64,000 nt of DNA from Gammaproteobacteria bacterium (lineage in GTDB: Bacteria; Pseudomonadota; Gammaproteobacteria; JABHGC01), in the NCBI GenBank assembly GCA_027077805.1, contig JALWTS010000004.1, forward strand, positions 1 to 64,000. Direction: 5' to 3'. Position 1 is the stretch's first letter. Each line of letters opens with the position of its first letter. Made by a program: the position numbers and the translations under genes. This document shows, piece after piece, positions 25,985 through 36,546 of the stretch. The notes under the pieces were generated by a model. That model was not told the DNA's origin and made no database searches. It was given only the letters and a program-made list of their open reading frames with translations.

Positions 25985-27238
25985 ATGGATTTTAAAAATA
26001 TATTAGCAAAAACTTTATGGCTTTTTCTCGGCTTGGTTTTTTTGACTGCCAGTCAAGCCCAAGTCGTGGTTAAACAACTGAGCGCGTGGAATACGGCGGA
26101 TAAAGCTCGTCTAGTGTTTGATTTGAATAAAACCGCGGAGTATTCCTTATCAGTCTTACACTATCCCAAACGGATTGTATTAGATATTAAAAATGCACGC
26201 TTGGCTTTAAGACTAAAACCTCCAAAAGTACAGTGGGTCGAACAAATTCAAAGTGCGACTCGTAATGGTAAAAATGTTCGGGTTGTGTTGGAATTAAAGA
26301 AAACTGTTTATCCTAAAAGTTTTATCTTGTTGCCATCAGCGTCTTATGGGCATCGTTTAGTCGTTGAATTGTATGATAAACCGTCTGCCATGATTCAATC
26401 TGCTCAAACAAAAGCAAATCATCCAGTAAAACCGTTTAAGTCTAGGAAAAATAGTCATAGTCATGTCCACTCTAAGGTGCGTGTTTCAACGAAATCTAAG
26501 CCTAAATTTATTGCGAAATCCAAACTCAAACCATTAATCATTGCGATTGACGCGGGACATGGGGGCAAAGACCCTGGTGCTATAGGGAAAGATGGGACTC
26601 ATGAAAAAACCGTGGTTTTGTCAATTGCTCATCGTTTAGCAAGGCTTATTAATCGTTCCCCATATATGCAAGCCGTTTTAATTCGTCAAGGGGATGATTA
26701 TATTGGATTGCGACAACGTATCACTAAAGCTCGCCAAGCTCAAGCAGATTTGTTTATTTCAATCCATGCCGATGCTGCTCAGCGACGTTCTGCAAAAGGG
26801 GCTTCCGTATTTGTATTGTCTTCTAAAGGGGCGAGTAGTGAAATGGCTCGTTGGTTGGCTGACAAAGAAAATGTGGCTGATTTAGCTTATAATATTGAAT
26901 TATCACAGTATGACGATCATGTGGCAAAAGCGTTACTAGATATGGCACAACAAGGAACGCTACGCCAAAGTCAACGGTTAGCAGAAAAAATTTTATCACA
27001 GTTAAATCAAGTGGGGGTTGTTCATAGTCCTAAGGTGCAGCGAGCGGGATTTCGAGTGTTGAAATCACCCGATATTCCCTCAATTTTAGTTGAAACTGCC
27101 TTTATCTCTAATCCATTGGAAGAACAACAATTAAAATCAAGTTGGTTTCAGAAAAAAATGGCGTTAGCCATTTTTAAAGGGCTGGAACAATATAGAAAAT
27201 CTCAGCAATTACCTGCAACAAACGTGGCAAAAAAATAA
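25985..27238 (+). CDS. amiB: N-acetylmuramoyl-L-alanine amidase with AMIN domain (AmiB/AmiC type)
   Basis: A 417-residue periplasmic zinc amidase that splits peptidoglycan septa during cell separation. A signal peptide of about 26 residues (ending ASQAQ) is followed by an AMIN domain (about 30-120) that targets the division site. A basic lysine/serine-rich linker (about 130-180) leads to the amidase_3 domain with zinc motifs IDAGHGGKDPGA, the E in GTHEKTVV, and SIHADA, and the catalytic VETAFISN. A helix that in related enzymes blocks the active site until EnvC/NlpD-type activators bind probably corresponds to the stretch around 290-335. No LysM is present. The position between tsaE and mutL is that of amiB in E. 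coli. Confidence 0.93.
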   Translation: MDFKNILAKTLWLFLGLVFLTASQAQVVVKQLSAWNTADKARLVFDLNKTAEYSLSVLHYPKRIVLDIKNARLALRLKPPKVQWVEQIQSATRNGKNVRVVLELKKTVYPKSFILLPSASYGHRLVVELYDKPSAMIQSAQTKANHPVKPFKSRKNSHSHVHSKVRVSTKSKPKFIAKSKLKPLIIAIDAGHGGKDPGAIGKDGTHEKTVVLSIAHRLARLINRSPYMQAVLIRQGDDYIGLRQRITKARQAQADLFISIHADAAQRRSAKGASVFVLSSKGASSEMARWLADKENVADLAYNIELSQYDDHVAKALLDMAQQGTLRQSQRLAEKILSQLNQVGVVHSPKVQRAGFRVLKSPDIPSILVETAFISNPLEEQQLKSSWFQKKMALAIFKGLEQYRKSQQLPATNVAKK

Positions 27239-27327
27239 TCAGTTGACTGACATTACATTTCTTTTTACAATAGATAAAGAAACTTTATTCATTTGCCCAA
27301 AACGATTATCACAATTATTGATAGACC

Positions 27328-28980
27328 ATGCCGATTAAACTATTGCCTTTGCAACTCATCAATCAAATTGCCGCAGGAGAAATCATTGAGCGACCTGCGT
27401 CTGTTGTGAAAGAATTGCTTGAAAATGCGATTGACGCACAAAGTAACATGATAAAAATCACCATAGAGAATGGTGGTAAGACTTTGATTCAAGTCCAAGA
27501 TGATGGACAAGGCATCATGGTAGAAGAATTACCCTTAGCATTAGCTCGACATGCGACCAGTAAAATCGTGAGCATGGAGGATTTAAATCAGATTAATACC
27601 TTAGGTTTTAGAGGGGAAGCCTTGCCTAGTATTGCTTCTGTGTCGCATTTAACCTTAATTTCTCGTTGTCAAACTCAGGATATTGCTTGGAAACTGCCTG
27701 TGAGCGCAAAACCGACATTAGAATCCGCCATTCCAATATCACATCCTATGGGTACTACCGTAGATGTTCAAGATTTGTTTTATAACTTACCTGTTCGGCG
27801 TAAATTTTTAAGAAGTGATAAAATCGAATTAACGCATATTGACACTTTAGTGAAAAAAATGGCATTAAGCCATGCCGAAATTGGCTTTAGTTTTAATACC
27901 GCCCAAAAAAATTTATGGAAATATCCATCGGCACAACCATTGTTACAACGAGTTGCGATGATTTTGGGCGATGATTTTATTGAGCAAGCAATTGCTATTG
28001 ATTATGAAAGTAGTGATTTTTATTTAAGTGGCTGGGTATTGCCCGCGACTGCTAAAACGGAACGTCGTGATAAACAATACTTTTATCTCAACCAGCGTTT
28101 CGTGCGAGATCGTTTGATCAGTAAGGCTTGCCGAGAAACGTTAGGCAATGTCGCAAGCTATGTTTTATATTTGCAAGCAAGTCCACGGTTGTTTGATATT
28201 AATGTTCATCCTAGCAAGCAGGAAGTAAGATTTAAACAAGCTCAACAATGTTATCAATTTTTATTCACCGCCATACAATCACATCTGCCAAAACCGTTGC
28301 CATCCGTTGCTAAAAAATCCTTGGATTTTGGTATTGAAACATCCACAAAGCCTGCCACTGTCGCAGAACAAATGGCATTTTATCAAACTCACACGGATAC
28401 CCATACGGACCTTGATTTTGATTCTAAGACCAAGCAACAACTCATTTTATACCAAGGTTTTGTTTTACGACAACAACAACAACAATTATTTTTGTTAGAT
28501 ATACAACAAGCCTATCAACAAAAAATATATGGGCAACTACAGCAACAATGGCAATCGAATTTTAAATTATTAACACAAACCCTGACGGCACCGAAGTCAG
28601 TAACGGTAACTGAACAACAAGCCGATTGGGTCGAACAACAAGCCCATGAATTACTCGATTATGGTTTTTTGATTGAATCCCTTGGGTTTGATAAAGTAGT
28701 CGTCAGAGAACAGCCACAATTGTTAGAGAAACTGACACTGGACTTGCCACAATTTATTCCGATTTTATGCCATTGGTTTATGTCGGAGGAGCAAGAAAGT
28801 GATATTTTGGCAAACTTAGCAAATTATTATCAACGCTATTGTCCAAAGAATGAGATTGAAATTGCTCAATTTATCAGTGAATTAGAAACATTAACCCTAG
28901 CCGAGAATGGTTGGAAAAATATTAGCCCCGAACAATTAAAAGCATTTTATCAAGAATTATGTCAAGTTTCGATTTTGTAG
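27328..28980 (+). CDS. mutL: DNA mismatch repair protein MutL
   Basis: A 550-residue protein, somewhat shorter than the usual 600 or more. The GHKL ATPase is complete: ENAIDAQ, DDGQGI, TSKI and GFRGEALPSIASVS. The transducer domain follows with NQRFVRDRLI and VNVHPSK-like NVHPSKQEVRF. A linker (about 325-375) leads to a C-terminal dimerisation domain. The endonuclease motif DQHAxxERxxYE of MutH-less bacteria is not found; the equivalent position reads LLDIQQAYQQKIY. That suggests an E. coli-type MutL without nuclease activity, presumably working with MutH/Dam. The last 22 bases overlap miaA. Confidence 0.95.
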   Translation: MPIKLLPLQLINQIAAGEIIERPASVVKELLENAIDAQSNMIKITIENGGKTLIQVQDDGQGIMVEELPLALARHATSKIVSMEDLNQINTLGFRGEALPSIASVSHLTLISRCQTQDIAWKLPVSAKPTLESAIPISHPMGTTVDVQDLFYNLPVRRKFLRSDKIELTHIDTLVKKMALSHAEIGFSFNTAQKNLWKYPSAQPLLQRVAMILGDDFIEQAIAIDYESSDFYLSGWVLPATAKTERRDKQYFYLNQRFVRDRLISKACRETLGNVASYVLYLQASPRLFDINVHPSKQEVRFKQAQQCYQFLFTAIQSHLPKPLPSVAKKSLDFGIETSTKPATVAEQMAFYQTHTDTHTDLDFDSKTKQQLILYQGFVLRQQQQQLFLLDIQQAYQQKIYGQLQQQWQSNFKLLTQTLTAPKSVTVTEQQADWVEQQAHELLDYGFLIESLGFDKVVVREQPQLLEKLTLDLPQFIPILCHWFMSEEQESDILANLANYYQRYCPKNEIEIAQFISELETLTLAENGWKNISPEQLKAFYQELCQVSIL

Positions 28981-29888
28981 TATGTATTATGGGGCCAAGT
29001 GCGGTAGGCAAAACCGCCTTAGCACTCGCTTTAGCCGATGATCTCCCTTGTGAGATTATTAGTGTTGATTCTGCCATGGTCTATCGTGGTTTAGATATTG
29101 GGACGGCGAAACCCAGTGTAAGAGAATTAGCAACCGTACCGCATCATTTGGTGGACATTTGTGATCCAAGTGAGGTATTTTCGGCAGGAAATTTTCAGCG
29201 ACAAGCCTTGGATTTAATTGACAGCATATTGGCAAAAAATAAAATTCCTTTGCTTGTTGGCGGGACTATGTTATATTTTCGTGCCTTATTACAGGGTTTG
29301 TCTGACTTACCGAAAGCGAATCCAGACATTCGCCAACAAATTTCGGCACAAGCAAAACAACAGGGCTGGCAAGTGTTACATCAACAACTTGCCATCATTG
29401 ATCCTGAGTCAGCCAATAAAATTCATCCCAATGATCCACAACGAATTCAGCGGGCATTAGAGGTTTATCAATTAACAGGACAAACTTTAACGCAACTAAA
29501 TAAAAATCAACGCTATAATTTCCCTTATAAGGTGTTAAAATTAGGCATGAACTTAGATCGTTCAATTCTACATCAGCGAGTAGAACAACGATTTTTACAA
29601 ATGTTAACCCAAGGATTAATGGAAGAAGTTGAAAGATTATATCAACGACAGGATTTAAATAGTGAGTTACCTGCCATAAGAGCAGTCGGTTATCGTCAAG
29701 TTTGGCAATATTTAGAAAACAAAATAAACTATCACACCATGATTGAAAAAGCAGTGGCAGCGACTCGGCAATTAGTCAAACGCCAGTTGACTTGGTTGCG
29801 AGCAGAACCAGACTTGTATTGCTTAGAGGCAAGTCAAACTGATTTAATCACTGAGGTTCAACAGCAAATCACAACAATAATAAAATAA
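28959..29888 (+). CDS. miaA: tRNA dimethylallyltransferase MiaA
   Basis: A 309-residue enzyme that adds a dimethylallyl group to A37 of tRNAs reading UNN codons. Motifs are the P-loop [73 protein letters not shown] and RAVGYRQVW. It begins inside the 3' end of mutL, so translation is probably coupled. Followed by hfq at 29917 behind its own strong ribosome site. Confidence 0.96.
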   Translation: MSSFDFVVCIMGPSAVGKTALALALADDLPCEIISVDSAMVYRGLDIGTAKPSVRELATVPHHLVDICDPSEVFSAGNFQRQALDLIDSILAKNKIPLLVGGTMLYFRALLQGLSDLPKANPDIRQQISAQAKQQGWQVLHQQLAIIDPESANKIHPNDPQRIQRALEVYQLTGQTLTQLNKNQRYNFPYKVLKLGMNLDRSILHQRVEQRFLQMLTQGLMEEVERLYQRQDLNSELPAIRAVGYRQVWQYLENKINYHTMIEKAVAATRQLVKRQLTWLRAEPDLYCLEASQTDLITEVQQQITTIIK

Positions 29889-29916
29889 CAATAGTAATAA
29901 AATAAGGAGAATATCT

Positions 29917-30192
29917 ATGGCAAAAGGGCAGACCTTGCAAGACCCTTTTTTGAATGCCCTCAGAAAAGAAAAAGTGCCTGTGGCGATTTATTTGGTCAAT
30001 GGCATTAAATTACAAGGGCAAATTGAATCATTTGATCAATTTGTGGTACTACTTAGAAATACGGTGAGTCAAATGGTGTATAAACATGCGATTTCAACTA
30101 TTGTGCCAGTACGCAATGTCCGTATGAATATTAGCCAAGAGAATGAAATCAATGGCAACAATAGTGGAAGTCATGGCAATGGTAATGTCTAA
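29917..30192 (+). CDS. hfq: RNA chaperone Hfq
   Basis: A 91-residue Sm-like protein that forms hexameric rings and pairs small RNAs with mRNAs. Sm1 and Sm2 motifs are intact: [27 protein letters not shown] at the N-terminus and [10 protein letters not shown] with the conserved YKHA. The C-terminal tail is short and rich in N, G and S. AAGGAGA at 29903-29909 precedes ATG 29917. Its stop overlaps the hflX start as TAATG, so the two are translationally coupled. Confidence 0.98.
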   Translation: MAKGQTLQDPFLNALRKEKVPVAIYLVNGIKLQGQIESFDQFVVLLRNTVSQMVYKHAISTIVPVRNVRMNISQENEINGNNSGSHGNGNV

Positions 30193-31457
30193 TGTTGGCA
30201 GTGGAATCTGCGGTTGCTGAGTCAGCGATATTAGTTTATGTTGCCATTGCAAAATCCATTGATCCAGACGAACTACAAGAATTTCAAGCATTAGCATTAT
30301 CCTCAGGTGTGGTGGTGAAAGGCTTGATAACCGCAGTCAGATCAGCGCCTGAGCCTAAGTTTTTTATGGGCAAAGGTAAGGCGGATGACGTCGCAGATTT
30401 TGCAAAAATAAAACAAGCGGATGTCATTTTATTTCATCCCACTTTATCACCGGGTCAGGAACGTAATTTAGAGAAATTATGTCAATGTCGAGTCATTGAT
30501 AGAACGGCTTTGATCTTAGACATTTTTTCACAACGTGCCCGTTCTTATGAGGGGAAATTACAAGTAGAACTTGCCCAACTAAAACACTTATCGACCCGTT
30601 TGATTAGAGGTTGGACGCACTTAGAACGACAAAAAGGTGGGATTGGTCTGAGAGGACCGGGGGAAACCCAATTAGAAACCGATAGACGTTTACTACAACA
30701 ACGCATTCGTCATTTAAATGCTCGTTTAGAAAAATTAGACAAACAGCGAGAACAAGGGCGTAAACAACGCAAAAAAACCGATGTGCTTGTGATTTCATTA
30801 GTAGGTTACACTAATGCGGGGAAATCAACTTTATTTAATCAATTAACGGATTCTCATGTTTATGTGAAAGATCAGTTATTTGCAACCTTAGATCCAACCT
30901 TACGTCATTTTGTCTTACCTGTGATTGGTCGAGTGGTATGTGTGGATACCGTTGGTTTTATTCGACATTTACCTCATGATTTAATTGCAGCTTTTCGTTC
31001 AACCCTACAAGAAACCATTGAAGCGGATTTATTATTACATGTGATTGATGTGTCGGATGAACAGCAAACGGATTATATTCAAGAAGTCAATGCGGTTTTA
31101 GCCCAAATTGGGGCGGATAAAGTGCCACAGATCAAAGTTTATAACAAAATCGATCAGTTAAATGAATTCCCAAGAATAGAGCGTAATAGTCAAGGTAAAT
31201 TAAAAGGAGTATGGTTGTCAGCCCAACAGAATCAAGGTATGGATTTATTAATACAAGCATTAACGGAACATTTTCAATCGTTAATTGTACAACGCTGGTT
31301 TAAACTCCCTCCAGAAGCAGGTAAAATTCGAGCCCAGTTATTTGAATATGGTCAGGTTTTATCAGAAACGATTACGGAACAAGGGGGTTGGAATATGGAA
31401 GTGAAAATTAAAGCAAATATTTTATCGCAGCTAGAACAACCATCGGATTTTATTTGA
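30192..31457 (+). CDS. hflX: GTPase HflX (ribosome-associated)
   Basis: A 421-residue GTPase that splits stalled or heat-damaged ribosomes. The N-terminal nucleotide-binding glycine-rich region includes GPGETQLETDRR. The G domain has G1 GYTNAGKSTLFN, G3 DTVGFI and an NKID motif (KVYNKID) for guanine recognition. The coiled coil between the two domains is visible as HLNARLEKLDKQREQGRKQRKK. It starts on the overlapping TAATG of hfq. The order hfq-hflX-hflK-hflC is as in E. coli. Confidence 0.96.
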   Translation: MLAVESAVAESAILVYVAIAKSIDPDELQEFQALALSSGVVVKGLITAVRSAPEPKFFMGKGKADDVADFAKIKQADVILFHPTLSPGQERNLEKLCQCRVIDRTALILDIFSQRARSYEGKLQVELAQLKHLSTRLIRGWTHLERQKGGIGLRGPGETQLETDRRLLQQRIRHLNARLEKLDKQREQGRKQRKKTDVLVISLVGYTNAGKSTLFNQLTDSHVYVKDQLFATLDPTLRHFVLPVIGRVVCVDTVGFIRHLPHDLIAAFRSTLQETIEADLLLHVIDVSDEQQTDYIQEVNAVLAQIGADKVPQIKVYNKIDQLNEFPRIERNSQGKLKGVWLSAQQNQGMDLLIQALTEHFQSLIVQRWFKLPPEAGKIRAQLFEYGQVLSETITEQGGWNMEVKIKANILSQLEQPSDFI

Positions 31458-31526
31458 GGTTTGTTTGACGGCTTTAATTTCTGTCATTTCCTTAAGTTTG
31501 TCGGTGATAATTTTGTGATGCTTTGG

Positions 31527-31554
31527 TTGTATTACCCAGTTTTTTTTGTATAAT
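31527..31554 (+). promoter_or_regulatory. Candidate sigma70 promoter for hflKC
   Basis: TTGTAT (31527-31532) and TATAAT (31549-31554) are 16 bases apart in the 127-base gap between hflX and hflK. The hflK ATG (31585) follows about 30 bases later with an AAAGGA site. Extra initiation within the block is plausible. Confidence 0.5.
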
Positions 31555-31584
31555 TCCATTTTTTGAGTTGATAAAGGATATGCG

Positions 31585-32799
31585 ATGGCCTGGAATGAAC
31601 CGGGTAAGGGAAATCATCAAGACCCTTGGAAAAGCAGTGGCGGTTCCAATCAAGAGCCACCTGATTTAGAAGAGTTATTGCGTGGGTGGCAACAGCGTTT
31701 GTCTCGTTTATTCGGTGGCAATGGCTCTTCCTCACCCGACCCTGAGAAAAATAATTTTTCAGGGGGGATGATCGGTATTTTTGTCATACTAATTGTTCTG
31801 TGGTTAGGGTCAGGTTTCTATATTGTGGATGAAGGAAAGCAAGGTATTGTATTAACTTTAGGTGAGTATTCCGATTCTACTGAACCTGGGTTACGTTGGC
31901 ATATTCCTTATCCCATTGAAGAGTACCAATTAATTGATGTGAAACGTATGCGTTTTGTGGAAGTCGGTTATCGGGCGACAGGACAAAAATTAGTGGGGTC
32001 GGTGCCTAAAGAAGCTTTAATGCTCACTCAAGATGAAAATATTGTCGATGTGAGAATTGCGGTACAATATCAAGTTAAAAATGCGAGAAATTACTTATTT
32101 AACGTGGTTGACCCCGATTTAACGTTAAAACAATCTGTCGAAAGTGCGGTCAGAGAAGTCGTGGGTGGCAATCGTATGGATTTTATTTTAAAAGAGGGGA
32201 GAAGCCAAATCGCCAGCGATACCCAAACCGTTTTACAACGTATTTTAGATGATTATGAGACTGGGCTATTAGTCAGTACCGTCAACTTGCAAGATGCTCA
32301 ACCCCCAGAAGAAGTGCAAGATGCCTTTACCGATGCGGTGAAAGCACGAGAAGATGAAATTAGACAAAAAAATGAAGCAGAAGCCTATAAAAATGAAATT
32401 TTACCAAAAGCAAGAGGTTTAGCCGCGCGTAAAATTGAAGAAGCCAATGCTTATCAAGAAAAAGTGATTGCTCAAGCACGAGGTGAAGCAGAACGGTTTG
32501 AAAAGTTGTTAATTGAATATGAAAAAGCACCAGAAGTAACAAGACAGCGTTTATATTTAGAAACAATGGAACAAGTACTCAAGTCTTCTCCGAAAGTCTT
32601 TATGGATGCGAATCAAAACAATGGGCCTTTATTATATTTACCCATTGATCAGATGATGAAATCACAAGCGAAAACGCAAGATTTGTTGGAGAATTTATCC
32701 GCATCGCCTTTGCTAAATTCGTCAAGTCAGGTGTCATCAAAAGAAAAATTTACTACTTCGCCTATGCGTGAGGATCAACGTGGACGGAGGCCTCGTTAA
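31585..32799 (+). CDS. hflK: FtsH protease modulator HflK
   Basis: A 404-residue SPFH/prohibitin-family membrane protein that forms a large cage with HflC around FtsH. The N-terminal cytoplasmic segment is G/N/P-rich (MAWNEPGKGNHQDPWK), followed by one membrane helix at about 57-77. The SPFH domain (about 78-265) is followed by a long coiled coil with the RQKNEAEAYKNEILPKARG pattern. Start ATG 31585 after AAAGGA. The next gene starts one base after the stop, with its GGAGG at 32786-32790 inside hflK. Confidence 0.96.
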   Translation: MAWNEPGKGNHQDPWKSSGGSNQEPPDLEELLRGWQQRLSRLFGGNGSSSPDPEKNNFSGGMIGIFVILIVLWLGSGFYIVDEGKQGIVLTLGEYSDSTEPGLRWHIPYPIEEYQLIDVKRMRFVEVGYRATGQKLVGSVPKEALMLTQDENIVDVRIAVQYQVKNARNYLFNVVDPDLTLKQSVESAVREVVGGNRMDFILKEGRSQIASDTQTVLQRILDDYETGLLVSTVNLQDAQPPEEVQDAFTDAVKAREDEIRQKNEAEAYKNEILPKARGLAARKIEEANAYQEKVIAQARGEAERFEKLLIEYEKAPEVTRQRLYLETMEQVLKSSPKVFMDANQNNGPLLYLPIDQMMKSQAKTQDLLENLSASPLLNSSSQVSSKEKFTTSPMREDQRGRRPR

Positions 32800-32800
32800 T

Positions 32801-33703
32801 ATGTCAAACTTATTATTGCGTTTCGCAGGAATTGCCTTAGCGGGCTTTATCCTTATTATGTCCACTACGTTTATTGTCAATGAATGGGAATTGGCGGTGA
32901 AATTTCAGTTAGGGAAAATTGTTGCGTCTGATTATAAGCCAGGGCTATATTTCAAGTGGCCTTTTATTAATAATGTTAAAAAATTTGATGCAAGAATCCA
33001 AAATTTGGATGCCGAAGCGGAACGATTTTTAACCAGTGAAAAGAAAAACTTAATTGTTGATTCCTTTGTAAAATGGAAAATTTCCGACGTAAAAATGTTT
33101 TATACTGCCATTGGGGGGAGTGTGCATCAAGCAACATTGCGTTTGGATCAGATTATTAAAGATGAAATGAAAAAGGAATTTAGTAAACGTACCATTCAGG
33201 AAGTGGTTTCAACCGAACGTGCGGAAATTATGAAAATCTTAAGTGAGTCTGTGAATAAGCTGGCCCAAAGTAAATTGGGTATTGAAGTCAAAGATGTCCG
33301 TTTAAAACGGGTTGATCTTCCTGAAGCGGTGAGCAATTCGGTTTATCGTCGTATGCGTGCTGAGCGTGAGCGGATTGCAAGAGATTATCGTTCTCGTGGG
33401 GCAGAAGCCGCCGAAAGAATTCGAGCCGATGCCGATAGACAATATACCGTGGAAATTGCAAAGGCTTATGAAAATGCCGAAAAAATTCGAGGTGATGGTG
33501 ATGCCAAAGCCGCAGAAATTTATGCCAAAGCCTATAATAAAAATGCTGAATTTTATTCGTTGGTACGAAGTTTGAAGGCGTATAAAGCGTCATTTGCTCA
33601 TGGTCAAAATATTTTGTTATTAGAGCCAAATTCTGAGTTTTTTCAATATTTTAAAACACCGTGGCATCAAGGTGATGTCTGGCAACAACCCAAGCAGCAT
33701 TAA
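32801..33703 (+). CDS. hflC: FtsH protease modulator HflC
   Basis: A 300-residue SPFH-family partner of HflK. One N-terminal membrane helix (about 5-26) is followed by the SPFH domain, and the characteristic C-terminal segment RMRAERERIARDYRSRGAEA leads into a coiled coil. It starts at ATG 32801, one base after the hflK stop and 10 bases after GGAGG at 32786-32790; an earlier in-frame start at 32768 would lie within hflK and lose the family N-terminus. It acts in the inner membrane facing the periplasm. Confidence 0.96.
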   Translation: MSNLLLRFAGIALAGFILIMSTTFIVNEWELAVKFQLGKIVASDYKPGLYFKWPFINNVKKFDARIQNLDAEAERFLTSEKKNLIVDSFVKWKISDVKMFYTAIGGSVHQATLRLDQIIKDEMKKEFSKRTIQEVVSTERAEIMKILSESVNKLAQSKLGIEVKDVRLKRVDLPEAVSNSVYRRMRAERERIARDYRSRGAEAAERIRADADRQYTVEIAKAYENAEKIRGDGDAKAAEIYAKAYNKNAEFYSLVRSLKAYKASFAHGQNILLLEPNSEFFQYFKTPWHQGDVWQQPKQH

Positions 33704-33754
33704 ATTTAGTCTTTTATTATTGTTGGGATAACTATGTAACGATGAGTATTGCTA

Positions 33755-35267
<1,513 letters not shown>

Positions 35268-35298
35268 CTGATTAAATTGTATCACAAAGGAGCAATAG

Positions 35299-35649
35299 GT
35301 GAGCGTTTATTTTTATGTATTAGCCACCATTAGTTGTACGGTCATAGGGAATTTATTATTGAAATTAGGGGCAGGGAAACCTGGTATGGCATCCTTTTGG
35401 CCATTAAGTTTCGTTAATCTTTATGTTTTTTTTGGGGCACTTAGTTTTGGGGTAGGACTACTATTCTACACTATGATATTAAAAAAAATACCTTTGAATC
35501 TAGCACAAGCCATTTTTTCGGTTCAGTTTGTGATTGTCATCCTGGCAGCGTCTATTTTTTTAAATGAGCAGATACAGCTATTACGCTGGATTGGAATTGG
35601 CTTTGTCGCCATAGGACTTTTTATTATTGGGTGGTCAGTAAAAAATTGA
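35299..35649 (+). CDS. Small multidrug resistance/ArnE-like membrane transporter
   Basis: A 116-residue protein with four membrane helices, starting GTG 35299 behind AAAGGAGC. It has the SMR/EamA pattern, with GNLLLKLGAG in the first helix, the loop IPLNLAQAIFSVQFV, and a final LRWIGIGFVAIGLFIIG helix. This matches the ArnE/ArnF-type flippase subunits more than EmrE because the membrane-embedded glutamate of EmrE is not at the usual place. In the context of two glycosyltransferases (38520 and 39717), flipping of an undecaprenyl-phosphate sugar is the likely role (inference). Its last 19 bases overlap the methyltransferase frame that follows. Confidence 0.75.
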   Translation: MSVYFYVLATISCTVIGNLLLKLGAGKPGMASFWPLSFVNLYVFFGALSFGVGLLFYTMILKKIPLNLAQAIFSVQFVIVILAASIFLNEQIQLLRWIGIGFVAIGLFIIGWSVKN

Positions 35650-36479
35650 ATAATCATCAAAAAGCGGTTGAGAAAAGTGATGACAAGGATAATTTGGATG
35701 TTTTAAGTGGTTCGCCAGAGCGTTTTGGTCATTCATGGCATATTTTTAATGAAATCTTACCTATCCATGAGCAACAGTTTCATCGTTGGACCAAAGGGAT
35801 TGCGACCGAGGAATGGCGTGGTAAAAAAATTTTGGATGTTGGGTGTGGAATCGGTCGTAATAGCTATTGGGCTTTGCATAATGGGGCAGAATCAGCATTA
35901 TGTATTGACGTTGATGAACGTACTTTAGCCGCGGCTAAAAATAATCTGAGTGAATATTCAAACGCCATCATAAAATACCAAAGTATTTATGATCTCGCTT
36001 TACATGAACAGTTTGATATTGCTTTTAGCATTGGCGTGATTCATCATTTAGAAAATCCCCAATTGGCCATAAAAAATATGATTCATGCCCTAAAACCAGA
36101 GGGGAAAATTTTGATCTGGTTGTATGGCTTTGAAAACAATGAATGGATTGTGCGTTTTTTTAATCCGTTTAGAAAATTATTATTCAGTCGTCTGCCACTT
36201 TCAGTGGTATATGCGTTATCTTTACCTTTGACTGTGTCATTATGGCTGTTTCTGCGTCTTGGATTTGGCAAAATAGCGTATTTAAAAATGTTACGGCAGT
36301 TTTCTTTTCGGCATCTTAGAGCCATAGTCTATGATCAAATGATTCCAAAAATCGCAAGGTATTATACAAAAAATGAAGCGTATCAATTGCTGGCAGAACA
36401 TGAGGCAGAATTGGAAAATATACAGATTGACTGGGTGAATCAGATGTCTTGGACAGTGACTGCGACTAAAAAAGCCTAA
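35631..36479 (+). CDS. Class I SAM-dependent methyltransferase
   Basis: A 282-residue protein with the Rossmann methyltransferase motif ILDVGCGIGRNS, an acidic residue after strand 2 (LCIDVDE), and the post-motif SIGVIHHLENP. It begins with GTG 35631 overlapping the preceding gene, or with TTG 35646. The C-terminal half has hydrophobic helices (about residues 180-205: RLPLSVVYALSLPLTVSLWL) that may bind the membrane or a lipid substrate. The closest general types are UbiE/Methyltransf_11 enzymes. In this island it may methylate a lipid-linked sugar, which is inference. Confidence 0.8.
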   Translation: MVSKKLNNHQKAVEKSDDKDNLDVLSGSPERFGHSWHIFNEILPIHEQQFHRWTKGIATEEWRGKKILDVGCGIGRNSYWALHNGAESALCIDVDERTLAAAKNNLSEYSNAIIKYQSIYDLALHEQFDIAFSIGVIHHLENPQLAIKNMIHALKPEGKILIWLYGFENNEWIVRFFNPFRKLLFSRLPLSVVYALSLPLTVSLWLFLRLGFGKIAYLKMLRQFSFRHLRAIVYDQMIPKIARYYTKNEAYQLLAEHEAELENIQIDWVNQMSWTVTATKKA

Positions 36480-36546
36480 ACAATAAAATAATTAAACGAC
36501 AAAAATGATAATAATATCGTTGTTTGATTAGACAAAGGACAGTAAT

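Noticed and set aside
33288..33629. 113-residue leftward frame inside hflC
   Set aside because: Antisense to the conserved SPFH coiled coil; a codon-bias shadow.
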